Shown: one piece after another, positions 53,304-61,730 of the stretch
Numbering within the stretch: the first letter of the stretch is position 1
How the letters are laid out: each line of letters begins with the position of its first letter
Origin: CAWGGS01 sp046704745
GTDB taxonomy: Bacteria; Desulfobacterota; Desulfobulbia; Desulfobulbales; Desulfocapsaceae
Direction of reading: 5' to 3'
Length of the DNA: 64,000 bases
NCBI GenBank assembly: GCA_046704745.1
Contig: JBJKRL010000031.1
Location: 41,173-105,172, forward strand
Position numbers and translations under genes: made by a program
The notes under the pieces: generated by a model
Database searches by the model: none
Told to the model about the DNA's origin: nothing
Seen by the model: only the letters and a program-made list of their open reading frames with translations

Positions 53304-54134
53304 ATGGCATTGGTGCGAGAAAAGGACGGCAGACGGCTGCACGTTAAAAGTGCACTTATGGGCGAAAGCCTGGTCAGCAAGGAATTTATCGAGCAATTGA
53401 CGGTCGCACCCCAGGAGCGATTATACCCTGATATCGCGGTTCTTAAGATCGGCGGTCAATCAATTTGTGACCGGGGGGTAAAGGCCCTGCCCGGAATACT
53501 AAAGGAAATAGTCAGGAGCAGGAAGGATCATAAGATACTCATCACCACCGGAGGCGGGACCCGCAGCCGCCATATTTATACCATCGGTCTGGAAATGGGG
53601 ATGCCCACAGGTGTAATCGCCAAGTTCGGCAGCATGATCTCGGAACAGAACGCCCTGATGATCGCGACCCTTTTATCACCCTGGGGTGGGGTGAAGATCT
53701 CGCATTCGGATATTGTCAAACTGCCGACCTATTTCGCAGAACATATCATTCCCGTCATGCATGGGATGCCGCCGTATGATTATTTTGCCATAAAACCCAA
53801 GGTGGGAAGAATCCCCATCCATCGTACCGATGTCGGCCTGGTGATACTCGCCGACCTTATAGGTTCCCGGACAATCCTGTTTATAAAGGATGAGAACGGC
53901 CTGTACACCCAGGACCCCAAGAAAAATCCGGACGCCGAATTCATAGCCGAAATAGGCGCCCTGGACCTTTTGGAAAAAGATCTGGATGACCTTGTCATCG
54001 AACGACCCTGCCTGGAGATCATTCAGAACAGCGAGGTTATTGAAAAAGTGCAGATAATAAACGGCTTGATCGAGGGCAATATCACCCGGGCCCTCAACGG
54101 GGAACATGTCGGCACCATCATCTATAAACAGTAG
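53304..54134 (+). CDS. mosB: Molybdenum/tungsten storage protein-like amino acid kinase family
   Basis: 276 residues, the length of Azotobacter molybdenum storage protein subunits. VLKIGGQSICDRG (about 46-58), LITTGGGTRSRHIYTIGLEMGMPTGV (split site, about 78-103) and GSMISEQNALMIATLL match that family within the amino acid kinase/UMP kinase fold. The protein packs polyoxomolybdate or polyoxotungstate clusters in a hexameric cage at the cost of ATP. Only one subunit gene is visible, so it may be a homohexamer. Its position near the pterin-dependent AOR suggests metal supply to that enzyme, which is inference. Confidence 0.8.
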   Translation: MALVREKDGRRLHVKSALMGESLVSKEFIEQLTVAPQERLYPDIAVLKIGGQSICDRGVKALPGILKEIVRSRKDHKILITTGGGTRSRHIYTIGLEMGMPTGVIAKFGSMISEQNALMIATLLSPWGGVKISHSDIVKLPTYFAEHIIPVMHGMPPYDYFAIKPKVGRIPIHRTDVGLVILADLIGSRTILFIKDENGLYTQDPKKNPDAEFIAEIGALDLLEKDLDDLVIERPCLEIIQNSEVIEKVQIINGLIEGNITRALNGEHVGTIIYKQ

Positions 54135-54328
54135 AGAGAAAGGCGAGGGCGAAGAAAGGGAAAAGGTCAACTCTTCTTTTGGCGTTCATTCTGTGATTTT
54201 CGTATACTGGATGGTACGACCCGTAACCCGCTGTTCATGAAAACCACTGGATTGTGTGTAATAACCATCTAAAAAAGTACATTTATACAACATCTTATCC
54301 GTTGGTTACAAGAGGACGCTTTATAACC

Positions 54329-54357
54329 GGATTCCTTCGTTGGGGTCGAAGGAATCC
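54329..54357. terminator. Strong hairpin between convergent genes
   Basis: Perfect 11-bp arms GGATTCCTTCG (54329-54339) and CGAAGGAATCC (54347-54357) around a 7-base loop. It lies between the storage-protein gene and the convergent SSADH gene and probably stops transcription from both sides, though neither side has a long T tract. Confidence 0.6.
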
Positions 54358-54371
54358 AGGTTTGCAAAGGG

Positions 54372-55832
54372 TCAGCTGTCAATACCTGACAGGCAGAGAT
54401 ATTTCATCGCTAAGTAATCGTCTATTCCATAGCGTGAACCCTCCCTGCCCAGGCCCGATTGCTTGACGCCGCCGAAAGGTGCTACCTCGGATGAAATCAA
54501 ACCGGTGTTTATACCGACCATCCCGTACTCCAAGCCTTCGGCGATCCGGTAGATCCTGCCGATATCGCGGGCATAAAAATAGGAGGCCAGCCCGTAGATC
54601 GTGTCGTTGGCCATGCTCAGCACCTCTTCTTCGGTAGAGAATTTGAACAAAGGCGCCACCGGGCCGAAAGTCTCCTCGCCGAAGATCTGCATGTCCGGGG
54701 TGACGTCGGTAAGAATTGTGGGTTGGAAAAAGGTGCCGCTCAACGCATGTCGTTTGCCGCCGATCAGGACCTTTGCCCCTTTGGAGACGGCGTCGGCGAT
54801 ATGTTGCTCAACCTTGGCAAGAGCAGCCGAATCGATCAACGGACCCTGATGCACCCCTTGTCTGAAACCGTCGCCGACCACCAGCTTGCCGACTCTATCG
54901 GTGAGTTTGGCGGCAAATTGATTATAGATCGTATCCTGGACAAAGATCCGGTTCGCGCAAACGCATGTCTGACCGGTATTCCGGTATTTGGAGACCATGG
55001 CACCTTCCACTGCCGCATCGATATCTGCATCGTCAAAGACGATAAACGGGGCGTTGCCGCCCAATTCCAGCGACACCTTCTTGATAGTCTCGGCGCTTTG
55101 GGCCATCAGGGTGCGGCCGATCTCGGTTGAACCTGTAAAACTGATCTTGCGCACCAGAGGACTTGCCGTCAGTTCGGAGCCTATCATTGCCGCCGAACCG
55201 GTGACCACATTCAAAACACCCGCAGGTATTCCTGCCCTTTGGGCCAGTTCGACGACTGCCAGCGCGGTCAGCGGTGTCTGGCTGGCCGGTTTGATTATTG
55301 CTGTGCAACCGACCCCCAGTGCCGGAGCGATTTTACGGGTGATCATCGCCGCCGGAAAGTTCCACGGGGTGATCGATGCACACACGCCAACCGGCTCACG
55401 ATGAACTATGATCCGCTGGTTTGCCATCCCAGCCTGGATTGTATCGCCGTAGACCCTTTTGGCCTCTTCGGCAAACCATTGAATATAGGACGCCGCATAG
55501 GCGATCTCACCCTTGGCCTCAGCCAATGGTTTTCCCTGCTCGGTAGTCAGAATCGTCGCCAGGTCCTCCTGGTTTTCCATCAACAGTTGGAACCAGCGGT
55601 ATAAAATACCCGAGCGTTCCTTGGCAGTCCGGCGCCGCCAGGCGGGCATTGCTTCATAGGCAGCCGTAATTGCAGCCCGCACCTCGTCAGGTGAGAGTGA
55701 GGGAACGGAGCCTATGATGCTGCCGTCAGCGGGGTTGGTGACCGTAATGGTCTTGCCGGATGCGGCGTCGAGCCACCTCTCGCCGATCGGGACCTGGAAA
55801 CGGAGAAGACTGGTGTCTTTTAGAGTATTCAT
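54372..55832 (-). CDS. gabD: Succinate-semialdehyde dehydrogenase
   Basis: 486 residues, the length of GabD. Aldehyde dehydrogenase motifs: N-terminal TNPADGSIIGSVP, cofactor-binding PWNFPAAMITRKIAPAL, the general base in LELGGNAPF and the nucleophile Cys in NTGQTCVCANR (about residue 290). The C-terminal stretch VAPFGGVKQSGLGREGSRYG is typical of SSADH. It oxidises succinate semialdehyde to succinate with NAD(P)+. It follows the AOR gene by 100 bp and lies two genes after gabT, completing the GABA-to-succinate route. Confidence 0.88.
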   Translation of the reverse strand: MNTLKDTSLLRFQVPIGERWLDAASGKTITVTNPADGSIIGSVPSLSPDEVRAAITAAYEAMPAWRRRTAKERSGILYRWFQLLMENQEDLATILTTEQGKPLAEAKGEIAYAASYIQWFAEEAKRVYGDTIQAGMANQRIIVHREPVGVCASITPWNFPAAMITRKIAPALGVGCTAIIKPASQTPLTALAVVELAQRAGIPAGVLNVVTGSAAMIGSELTASPLVRKISFTGSTEIGRTLMAQSAETIKKVSLELGGNAPFIVFDDADIDAAVEGAMVSKYRNTGQTCVCANRIFVQDTIYNQFAAKLTDRVGKLVVGDGFRQGVHQGPLIDSAALAKVEQHIADAVSKGAKVLIGGKRHALSGTFFQPTILTDVTPDMQIFGEETFGPVAPLFKFSTEEEVLSMANDTIYGLASYFYARDIGRIYRIAEGLEYGMVGINTGLISSEVAPFGGVKQSGLGREGSRYGIDDYLAMKYLCLSGIDS

Positions 55833-55931
55833 AGGAATATCTCCTTGAATTTAGGTGATTATCTCATACGTTCGGTTAAAGACTGGATCGAGGAGTTTTT
55901 GAACCTGGAAGTTTGGATCGGGACAAGGCGT

Positions 55932-57683
55932 TCAGTCTTTGCTCCAGCCCCTTAACCGGTAGTAATCCTGCAACATATATTCCATCTCAGCCTCAGTAAG
56001 CGTCCCGCCTTCCGGCAGAGCCTCTTTATGTAATCGTTTCGGCAATCGATCGTCTTGGGGTTTGAGACCCTCCTGAAGATTAAATTGACGCGTCATCGTG
56101 ATGATGTTGGCCGCTATTGTTCGGAGTTCATCTTTTTTATATTGTTTTCCTGTAACAAGGGAAACAGCGGTTTCAAGTTCTTCCCAGCTGTACAGATCCC
56201 GATAGAATCGGCAGAGAATCAACGTATCAAAAATACAGAGCCTGTCCTCATACTCCAGCAGCAGTTCTGCTTTTTTCTCGATCTGGTCCGGAGGAATCAT
56301 GCCGGAGAGTTCCGGTTTGTAGAAAGTTGTACGCAAATGGCATGCTCCGCGTGGGGAAGTTCCGAAAGTTAGGCCCATTCCCTTCAATTTACGGGGATCA
56401 TAACCAGCCGGTTCCATTCCTTTGACATGAATCGCCAGATCTTCAAGACCGAACTCCTTTGAGGCGGCAACAATTCCATCGGCCAAAACAGCTCCGATCC
56501 CGTCTCTGGCGGCGATTTTCTCGACCAGGGCAATGGTCTGATCGGCGTTACCGTATTCGATGTCATAGACTTTTCTGCCGAGGTCATTGGCCTGCATCAA
56601 CAACCCGCAGAGGTTACCGGTGGTGATGGTATCCATACCGAGACGGTCACACAGATCGTTGAGATAAACAACTTCCTCAATCTCCTTGATCATGCAGAGA
56701 CTGCCGAACGAATAGATGGTCTCATACTCCGGCCCTTCCAGCTTAAGGCCTCTATGGCGGCCTTTTCTGAGTTTGGTCAATCGCCCGCAGGCCATGAAGC
56801 ATTTGGCACAGGCATGGGGGGTGACATCATGTTCTGCATGCAGGTTTTCGCCGCTGATGGATTCTGCATGTTCACACGTTCCCCGGCTCCAGTACCTGGT
56901 CGGCAAGGCCTCTGCACGATTCATCAATGTCACCATCATGGTCGTTCCGAGCTTTTTATACGCCTTGACACCGGGATTGTCGGCATTGGTTTGTAGAAAG
57001 TTCTTGGCATACTCGGCGACTGCGGATTCGTCACTGTACGTCCTTTTTCTGTCGCCCTGGAAAACGATTGCCTTAACCAGCTTGGAGCCGAGTACCGCTC
57101 CAACTCCTGTTCTTCCTGCACACCTCCACTTATCATTGGTAATATTTGCAAATCGGACCAATTTTTCACCGGCAGGACCGATAACGACGGCGCCCGGTTT
57201 CCTAAAGCCCTCCTGTTGAGATGCAAAACGTTGTAAGGCTTCTTCTTCTGTTTGGAAGGTGTCCAGGCCCCAAAGCTCAGACCCGTCACAGAACTCGACC
57301 CTGTCCGGATGGATGACAAGAACCGTCGGACCATCGGCCTTCCCATTGACGATAATCGCGTCAAATCCCGTGGAGTCGATTGCTTCAGGGACTTTTCCCC
57401 CGGAATAGGATTCCGCGTAATAGCCGGTCAGAGGCGATTTGGTATAAACACCGTAGCGGCTTGATCCCCAGAGGCGTCCACCGCAAAAAGGCCCGGTGGC
57501 AATGATGAGATTATTCTCCGGGGCAAGCGGATCGATTCCGGCAGGGTTTCGTTCCAACAAAAGCCGTGTTGCCAGGCCTCTGCCGCCGAGGCATTGTTGT
57601 AATAGCTCACCTGAGACGGGTTCAAAGGTAAAACTCTTGTCGGAGAGATGAATTGTCAGAATGCGATTGTAAAAACCGTGCAT
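55932..57683 (-). CDS. aor: Aldehyde:ferredoxin oxidoreductase (tungsten/molybdenum pterin)
   Basis: About 583 residues from ATG 57683 (MHGFYNRILTIHL), with GAGGAAG six bases upstream; the frame is open to 57749 but that extension has no ribosome site. The iron-sulfur motif HACAKCFMACG has C292, C295 and C299 (CxxCxxxC), and the fourth ligand is likely in DTLILCRFY (about 505). TGPFCGGRLWGSSRYG and GRTGVGAVLGSKLVKAI match the pterin-binding domains. It would oxidise an aldehyde to the acid with ferredoxin, or reduce the acid. Between gabT and gabD, its substrate may be succinate semialdehyde, which is inference. Confidence 0.85.
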   Translation of the reverse strand: MHGFYNRILTIHLSDKSFTFEPVSGELLQQCLGGRGLATRLLLERNPAGIDPLAPENNLIIATGPFCGGRLWGSSRYGVYTKSPLTGYYAESYSGGKVPEAIDSTGFDAIIVNGKADGPTVLVIHPDRVEFCDGSELWGLDTFQTEEEALQRFASQQEGFRKPGAVVIGPAGEKLVRFANITNDKWRCAGRTGVGAVLGSKLVKAIVFQGDRKRTYSDESAVAEYAKNFLQTNADNPGVKAYKKLGTTMMVTLMNRAEALPTRYWSRGTCEHAESISGENLHAEHDVTPHACAKCFMACGRLTKLRKGRHRGLKLEGPEYETIYSFGSLCMIKEIEEVVYLNDLCDRLGMDTITTGNLCGLLMQANDLGRKVYDIEYGNADQTIALVEKIAARDGIGAVLADGIVAASKEFGLEDLAIHVKGMEPAGYDPRKLKGMGLTFGTSPRGACHLRTTFYKPELSGMIPPDQIEKKAELLLEYEDRLCIFDTLILCRFYRDLYSWEELETAVSLVTGKQYKKDELRTIAANIITMTRQFNLQEGLKPQDDRLPKRLHKEALPEGGTLTEAEMEYMLQDYYRLRGWSKD

Positions 57684-57813
57684 TTGGTTCTTCCTCTTTA
57701 TGAAATAGGTGACTGTCTTAGTAAAAACTTTCTCTGCATTTGCAACCAACGGAGCAAAAATGACGGGACAGAATCCATGACGCTGCCCCGTAGCGGCATC
57801 GGCGAAGGCAGCT

Positions 57814-57849
57814 CGGATATCTCAGGACACTGTGTTCATGAGATATCCG
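57814..57849. repeat. Short palindromic form of the TIR element
   Basis: Perfect 11-bp arms CGGATATCTCA (57814-57824) and TGAGATATCCG (57839-57849) flank the element core GGACACTGTGTTCA. It lies in the gabT-AOR gap and could form a hairpin in the mRNA. Confidence 0.65.
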
Positions 57850-57881
57850 GGGTTGTTGTATTGCCGGATACGGTGTCCGGA

Positions 57882-59186
57882 TTACAAAGAGGCAAACCCT
57901 TTCTGCAGGATTTCAAGACCCTGCCGCAGCTGGGCTTCGGTGGTGACCAGCGGCATCAAAAACCTGATCACGTTGCCGTAGGTTCCGCAACCCAGAATGA
58001 TCAAACCCTTTTCGAAGCAGAATTTCGCCAGGGCCTTGGTCTCGACAGCCGCCGGTTCTTTTGTTTTTTTATCTTTGACCAGTTCGATGGCCATCATCGG
58101 CCCGATGCCTCTGACATCACCGATTAGTGAAAATTTTTCCTGAAGACCAAGCAGACCTTCTTTGAGGAGGTCGCCAAGATGCTGCGCTCTGGCCAGCAGG
58201 CCTTCCTGCTCGAAAATGTCGAAAACAGCCAGGGCCGCGGCACAGGCCACCGGGTTGCCGTTATAGGTGCCGCCGATTCCGGCAGGATGTACGCAGTCCA
58301 TGATCTCTTTTTTTCCGACCACTGCCGACAGCGGCATGCCGGCGGCAAGGCTCTTGGCTACGGTGGTCAGATCCGCCTCGATACCGTAATGTTCCATGGC
58401 AAACATTGCCCCTGTCCGGCCGATGCCGGTCTGCACTTCGTCGGCAATCATCAGGATGCCGTGTTTTTCGCAGATGGCTTTCAACTTGGCAAAGTACTCT
58501 TTGGGCGGTGCGATGAACCCTCCTTCTCCCTGAACCGGTTCGACAATGATCGCGGCGGTCTGGTCGGCGCCCACATAGCTTATGAAAAACTCTTCCAGCT
58601 TGTCAGCGCACACTGTTTTGCACTGCGGGTACTTACGATCATACGGACAGCGGTAACAGTTGGCAAACGGCATCCGATAGACTTCGGGCGCAAAAGGACC
58701 AAGGCCTGCCTTGTAGGGAGTGATCTTCGAGGTCAGCGTCATACCCATCAGCGTCCGGCCGTGAAAACCACCTTCAAAGGCGATAATGGCCGGTCTTTTT
58801 GTGAAGTAACGGGCTATCTTTACCGCGTTTTCCACCGCCTCAACGCCGCAGTTTGCAAACATTGCCGCCTTGGTCGACGTCCCTGGAACTGCCCGGCAAA
58901 GTTTTTCCGCCAGTCGTACAGGTCCTTCGTAGGGGCTGACCATAAAACAGGTATGGGTGAATTTCTCTGCTTGTTCCTTGATAGCCGCAACCACCTTGGG
59001 ATGTGAATGACCGACATTCATTACGGCGATGCCGCCGCCGAAATCGATATAGTCCCTTCCCTCAACGTCGGTGATAACCGCTCCCCGGGCATGGGAGACA
59101 AAGCAGGTTGTCGCACTGACGTTTCCTTTGGCAATATAGGTGTTCCGAAGCTCCTGTAAGGCGGTGTTGGATTTGGAAGATGTCAT
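57882..59186 (-). CDS. gabT: 4-aminobutyrate aminotransferase
   Basis: 434 residues from ATG 59186, with AGGA upstream; ATG 59198 is four codons earlier and the frame is open to 59273 without support. Class III aminotransferase marks: FANCGVEAVENAVKIARYFT (PLP phosphate region, with Cys instead of the usual Ser), GFHGRTLMGM, MIADEVQTGIGRTG and the PLP lysine in VAKSLAAGMPLSAV. It transfers the amino group of GABA (or a similar omega-amino acid) to 2-oxoglutarate, giving succinate semialdehyde and glutamate. It is the first gene of the minus-strand unit. Confidence 0.86.
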   Translation of the reverse strand: MTSSKSNTALQELRNTYIAKGNVSATTCFVSHARGAVITDVEGRDYIDFGGGIAVMNVGHSHPKVVAAIKEQAEKFTHTCFMVSPYEGPVRLAEKLCRAVPGTSTKAAMFANCGVEAVENAVKIARYFTKRPAIIAFEGGFHGRTLMGMTLTSKITPYKAGLGPFAPEVYRMPFANCYRCPYDRKYPQCKTVCADKLEEFFISYVGADQTAAIIVEPVQGEGGFIAPPKEYFAKLKAICEKHGILMIADEVQTGIGRTGAMFAMEHYGIEADLTTVAKSLAAGMPLSAVVGKKEIMDCVHPAGIGGTYNGNPVACAAALAVFDIFEQEGLLARAQHLGDLLKEGLLGLQEKFSLIGDVRGIGPMMAIELVKDKKTKEPAAVETKALAKFCFEKGLIILGCGTYGNVIRFLMPLVTTEAQLRQGLEILQKGFASL

Positions 59187-59551
59187 TGTGTTCCTCATTG
59201 TATAAAGTTTCAAAAAACCGGCTGGTTGAAAAAACCGCCGCCGACCGGCCGGTATCCCAGGTCTAGCCCGCATTTATTATCCGGGCTAAGGGATAACCGG
59301 TTGTCCGGCTGTTGCAGTTCCCTTCCGACGATGTTTACGATTCGTCCACAGCCTTGCAAAATATACGCCATCCAGGATTTTCTTTACCCTGCGTGCGGTA
59401 AATACTCTGCCGGGGTGGAAGGGGATATGTGCTTGGGTAAACATGGCGTTCTTTTTGCACTTCATGGAGCACCGGGTTCCCTTTTCAGGGCCTGCTCATA
59501 AACTCTTTCTACGGAACAAATAACGTGTTTATGGTAGGATGAGGTATCAGA
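59187..59551. promoter_or_regulatory. Divergent regulatory region between gabT and the sensor kinase
   Basis: 365 bp with a sigma-54-like promoter on the minus strand (59355-59370) and, in the gabT leader, a hairpin TAGCCCG (59264-59270) / CGGGCTA (59282-59288). No copy of the GTCAACC dyad was found here. Confidence 0.55.
59355..59370 (-). promoter_or_regulatory. Sigma-54-like promoter for gabT
   Basis: Minus strand reads TGGCGTATATTTTGCA: GG and GC elements at exact -24/-12 spacing, against consensus TGGCACG-N4-TTGCA. It lies about 170 bp before the gabT start and leaves a leader with one hairpin. Confidence 0.55.
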
Positions 59552-61690
59552 ATGGACCCAAAACCGATGAAATACAATATCAAGAAAACAATTTTTATTA
59601 TTACGGCATGTTCTGTTGTGATTCTGGCTGTTGCAGTTATCAACTACCGGATAGCACGGCATGTAGTCGAACAGACCGTCATTGCCCAGCAGAGGGATTT
59701 CGCCACCAAAGCCGTCTATACCGTTGAGATCTGGTTGAACCAACAGACGAAAATCCTCAAGGCGACCGCGGCTTCGGTGTCGCTGTCCTCCATGGGGCAT
59801 GATGCGGCAACCATGCTCCCTCTGCATATGGCGATGAAGGCCGGGCATTTTTCAGATGTCTACATAGGGACCATAACCGGCGATCTGATAGACGGTGCTG
59901 AATGGCAGCCACCCGCCGATTATGATCCCCGCCATCGGCCATGGTACCGGCGTGCGGTGGAGATAGGGGACATTGGGTTCACTACCTATTTCGATTTTGT
60001 AACCAATGGGCTGGTCATCGCGCTGGTCGAGCCGCTATACGATCACGGCCGGTTTGTCGGTGTAATGGGTGCCGATACGGTACTGAACTCCCTGGTAAAA
60101 AATGTCCTGAATTTTAAGCCGAGTGCGTCCGGTTTCACCTTTATAGTCGATAAGAGCGGCACCATCATCGTTCATCCCAACAAGAGATATGTGATGCGGG
60201 CCAAGTTGCAGAACATCGAACCCGGCCTGGCAAACCAGGTGAAGCTGTTCAAGGAAAAGAAAATCGGTACGGTTTCCTATCCTGGATCCAACGGGTTGGA
60301 CAATATTCTTTCCTATAAGCCGATTCCAGGTTCTGACTGGTTCCTTTGTGTAACGGTACCTTGGAACGAAGCCTATTCCCTCACCCGGAAAACGACGATG
60401 ATCTTCGTCATGGAGATTGTACTTAGGATTCTTGTTATTCTGTCATTGGTCGTGCTGCTGGGATTTGGCGGCAGCGCTGTGGTGCTCTTGCTGTTCAATA
60501 AACGATATACCACGGCGGTTCAACAACACCAGAAGGAACTATCGGGAATAAGTAAAGATTTGGAGTGGAATATCACAAAGCGGGAGGAGGTTGAAACCTC
60601 CTACAAGATGCTTTTCAATATTGCCAACGAGGCAATTATGATCAGCAACAACTTGGGATATGTCGAATGTAACCGGAAGGCTGAGGAAATGTTCGATCTG
60701 TCCCGCGATCAATTGCTCTCAAAAACGGTCTTGCAGGTTTCACCTCTTTATCAACCGGATGGTTCCCGGAGCCGGGAGAGGCTGGCCTCCATTCTGCAGG
60801 ATACCAAGACCGGGGAACAGCAACTGTTTCGCTGGTCGTTTATCCGCAGCGATGGGGTGGAATTCCCGGCTTCGGTCAGTCTGACCAGCTTCAGGCTGCA
60901 GGACCGAGACCTTGTCCTCTCGAGCATCCGGGATATCTCCAAACAGGTCGCTGCCGAGGGGCAGTTGATGCAGGCCCAGAAAATGGCGGCAGTCGGCGAA
61001 ATGCTGGGTGCCATCGCCCACCAGTGGAGGCAGCCGCTGAACACCCTTGCCACCTATATTTCCAGCCTGCAAGCCGCCTATTACAACAATACGATGTCCA
61101 AGCAATTGGTGGAAAAGGCCGTCACCGGCGCTGGAGATCAAATTACCTTTATGTCGAAGACCATCGACGATTTCCGTAACTTTTTCAAGCCTTCGAAGAC
61201 CAAGGAGCCAATCGATGTCTTTGAGGCGGTGATCAGTGCCGTCAAACTGATGGAAGCCCAGATGCGCCATAGCAATATCAGCCTCACTATCCGCAATACC
61301 ATGGATACGGATTCCCTGATCGTATACGGATACCAGGGCGAATTTATACACGTTCTGGTTAATATCCTGGCAAATGCCAAGGACGCCGTGTTGGTGCAGG
61401 TCGGCAAAACCGTAGACAAATCCACAGGGAGCATAACCATCGAGATTTCCAAGACTGTGGATTCGGCCGTTATTCAGATCATCGACAATGGGTGTGGCAT
61501 TCCCGCACATCTCCTGCCGAAGATTTTCAATCCGTATTATACGACCAAAGGGACATCCTCCGGAACCGGAATGGGACTCTATATGTCGAAAATGATAGTA
61601 GAAAAAGAGATGGGGGGCTATCTGAAAGCGGAAAATACCACCACAGGGGCGTGCTTTACCATTATATTGAAAACCTTGTCGAAGAATTAA
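59552..61690 (+). CDS. dCACHE-PAS sensor histidine kinase, probable amino-acid sensor
   Basis: 712 residues; GAGG lies eight bases before ATG 59552. Membrane segments (about 14-31 and 284-316) enclose a dCACHE domain whose membrane-distal module carries Y124, R129, W131, Y132 (YDPRHRPWY), Y146, D148 and D175, the spacing of the amino-acid-binding motif of dCACHE receptors. A PAS domain (about 350-460), the H box with H490 (AIAHQWRQPLN) and an ATPase domain (IDNGCGIP, GTGMGLYMS) follow. It is probably the partner of the regulator 40 bp downstream and senses GABA or another amino acid outside the cell. Confidence 0.88.
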   Translation: MDPKPMKYNIKKTIFIITACSVVILAVAVINYRIARHVVEQTVIAQQRDFATKAVYTVEIWLNQQTKILKATAASVSLSSMGHDAATMLPLHMAMKAGHFSDVYIGTITGDLIDGAEWQPPADYDPRHRPWYRRAVEIGDIGFTTYFDFVTNGLVIALVEPLYDHGRFVGVMGADTVLNSLVKNVLNFKPSASGFTFIVDKSGTIIVHPNKRYVMRAKLQNIEPGLANQVKLFKEKKIGTVSYPGSNGLDNILSYKPIPGSDWFLCVTVPWNEAYSLTRKTTMIFVMEIVLRILVILSLVVLLGFGGSAVVLLLFNKRYTTAVQQHQKELSGISKDLEWNITKREEVETSYKMLFNIANEAIMISNNLGYVECNRKAEEMFDLSRDQLLSKTVLQVSPLYQPDGSRSRERLASILQDTKTGEQQLFRWSFIRSDGVEFPASVSLTSFRLQDRDLVLSSIRDISKQVAAEGQLMQAQKMAAVGEMLGAIAHQWRQPLNTLATYISSLQAAYYNNTMSKQLVEKAVTGAGDQITFMSKTIDDFRNFFKPSKTKEPIDVFEAVISAVKLMEAQMRHSNISLTIRNTMDTDSLIVYGYQGEFIHVLVNILANAKDAVLVQVGKTVDKSTGSITIEISKTVDSAVIQIIDNGCGIPAHLLPKIFNPYYTTKGTSSGTGMGLYMSKMIVEKEMGGYLKAENTTTGACFTIILKTLSKN

Positions 61691-61730
61691 GGTTTCAGGG
61701 GATTATATATATTTTTTTCCAAGGAAAATC

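Noticed and set aside
57684..57881. Sigma-54 promoter for the AOR gene
   Set aside because: GG and GC elements on the minus strand near 57735 are eight bases apart instead of ten.
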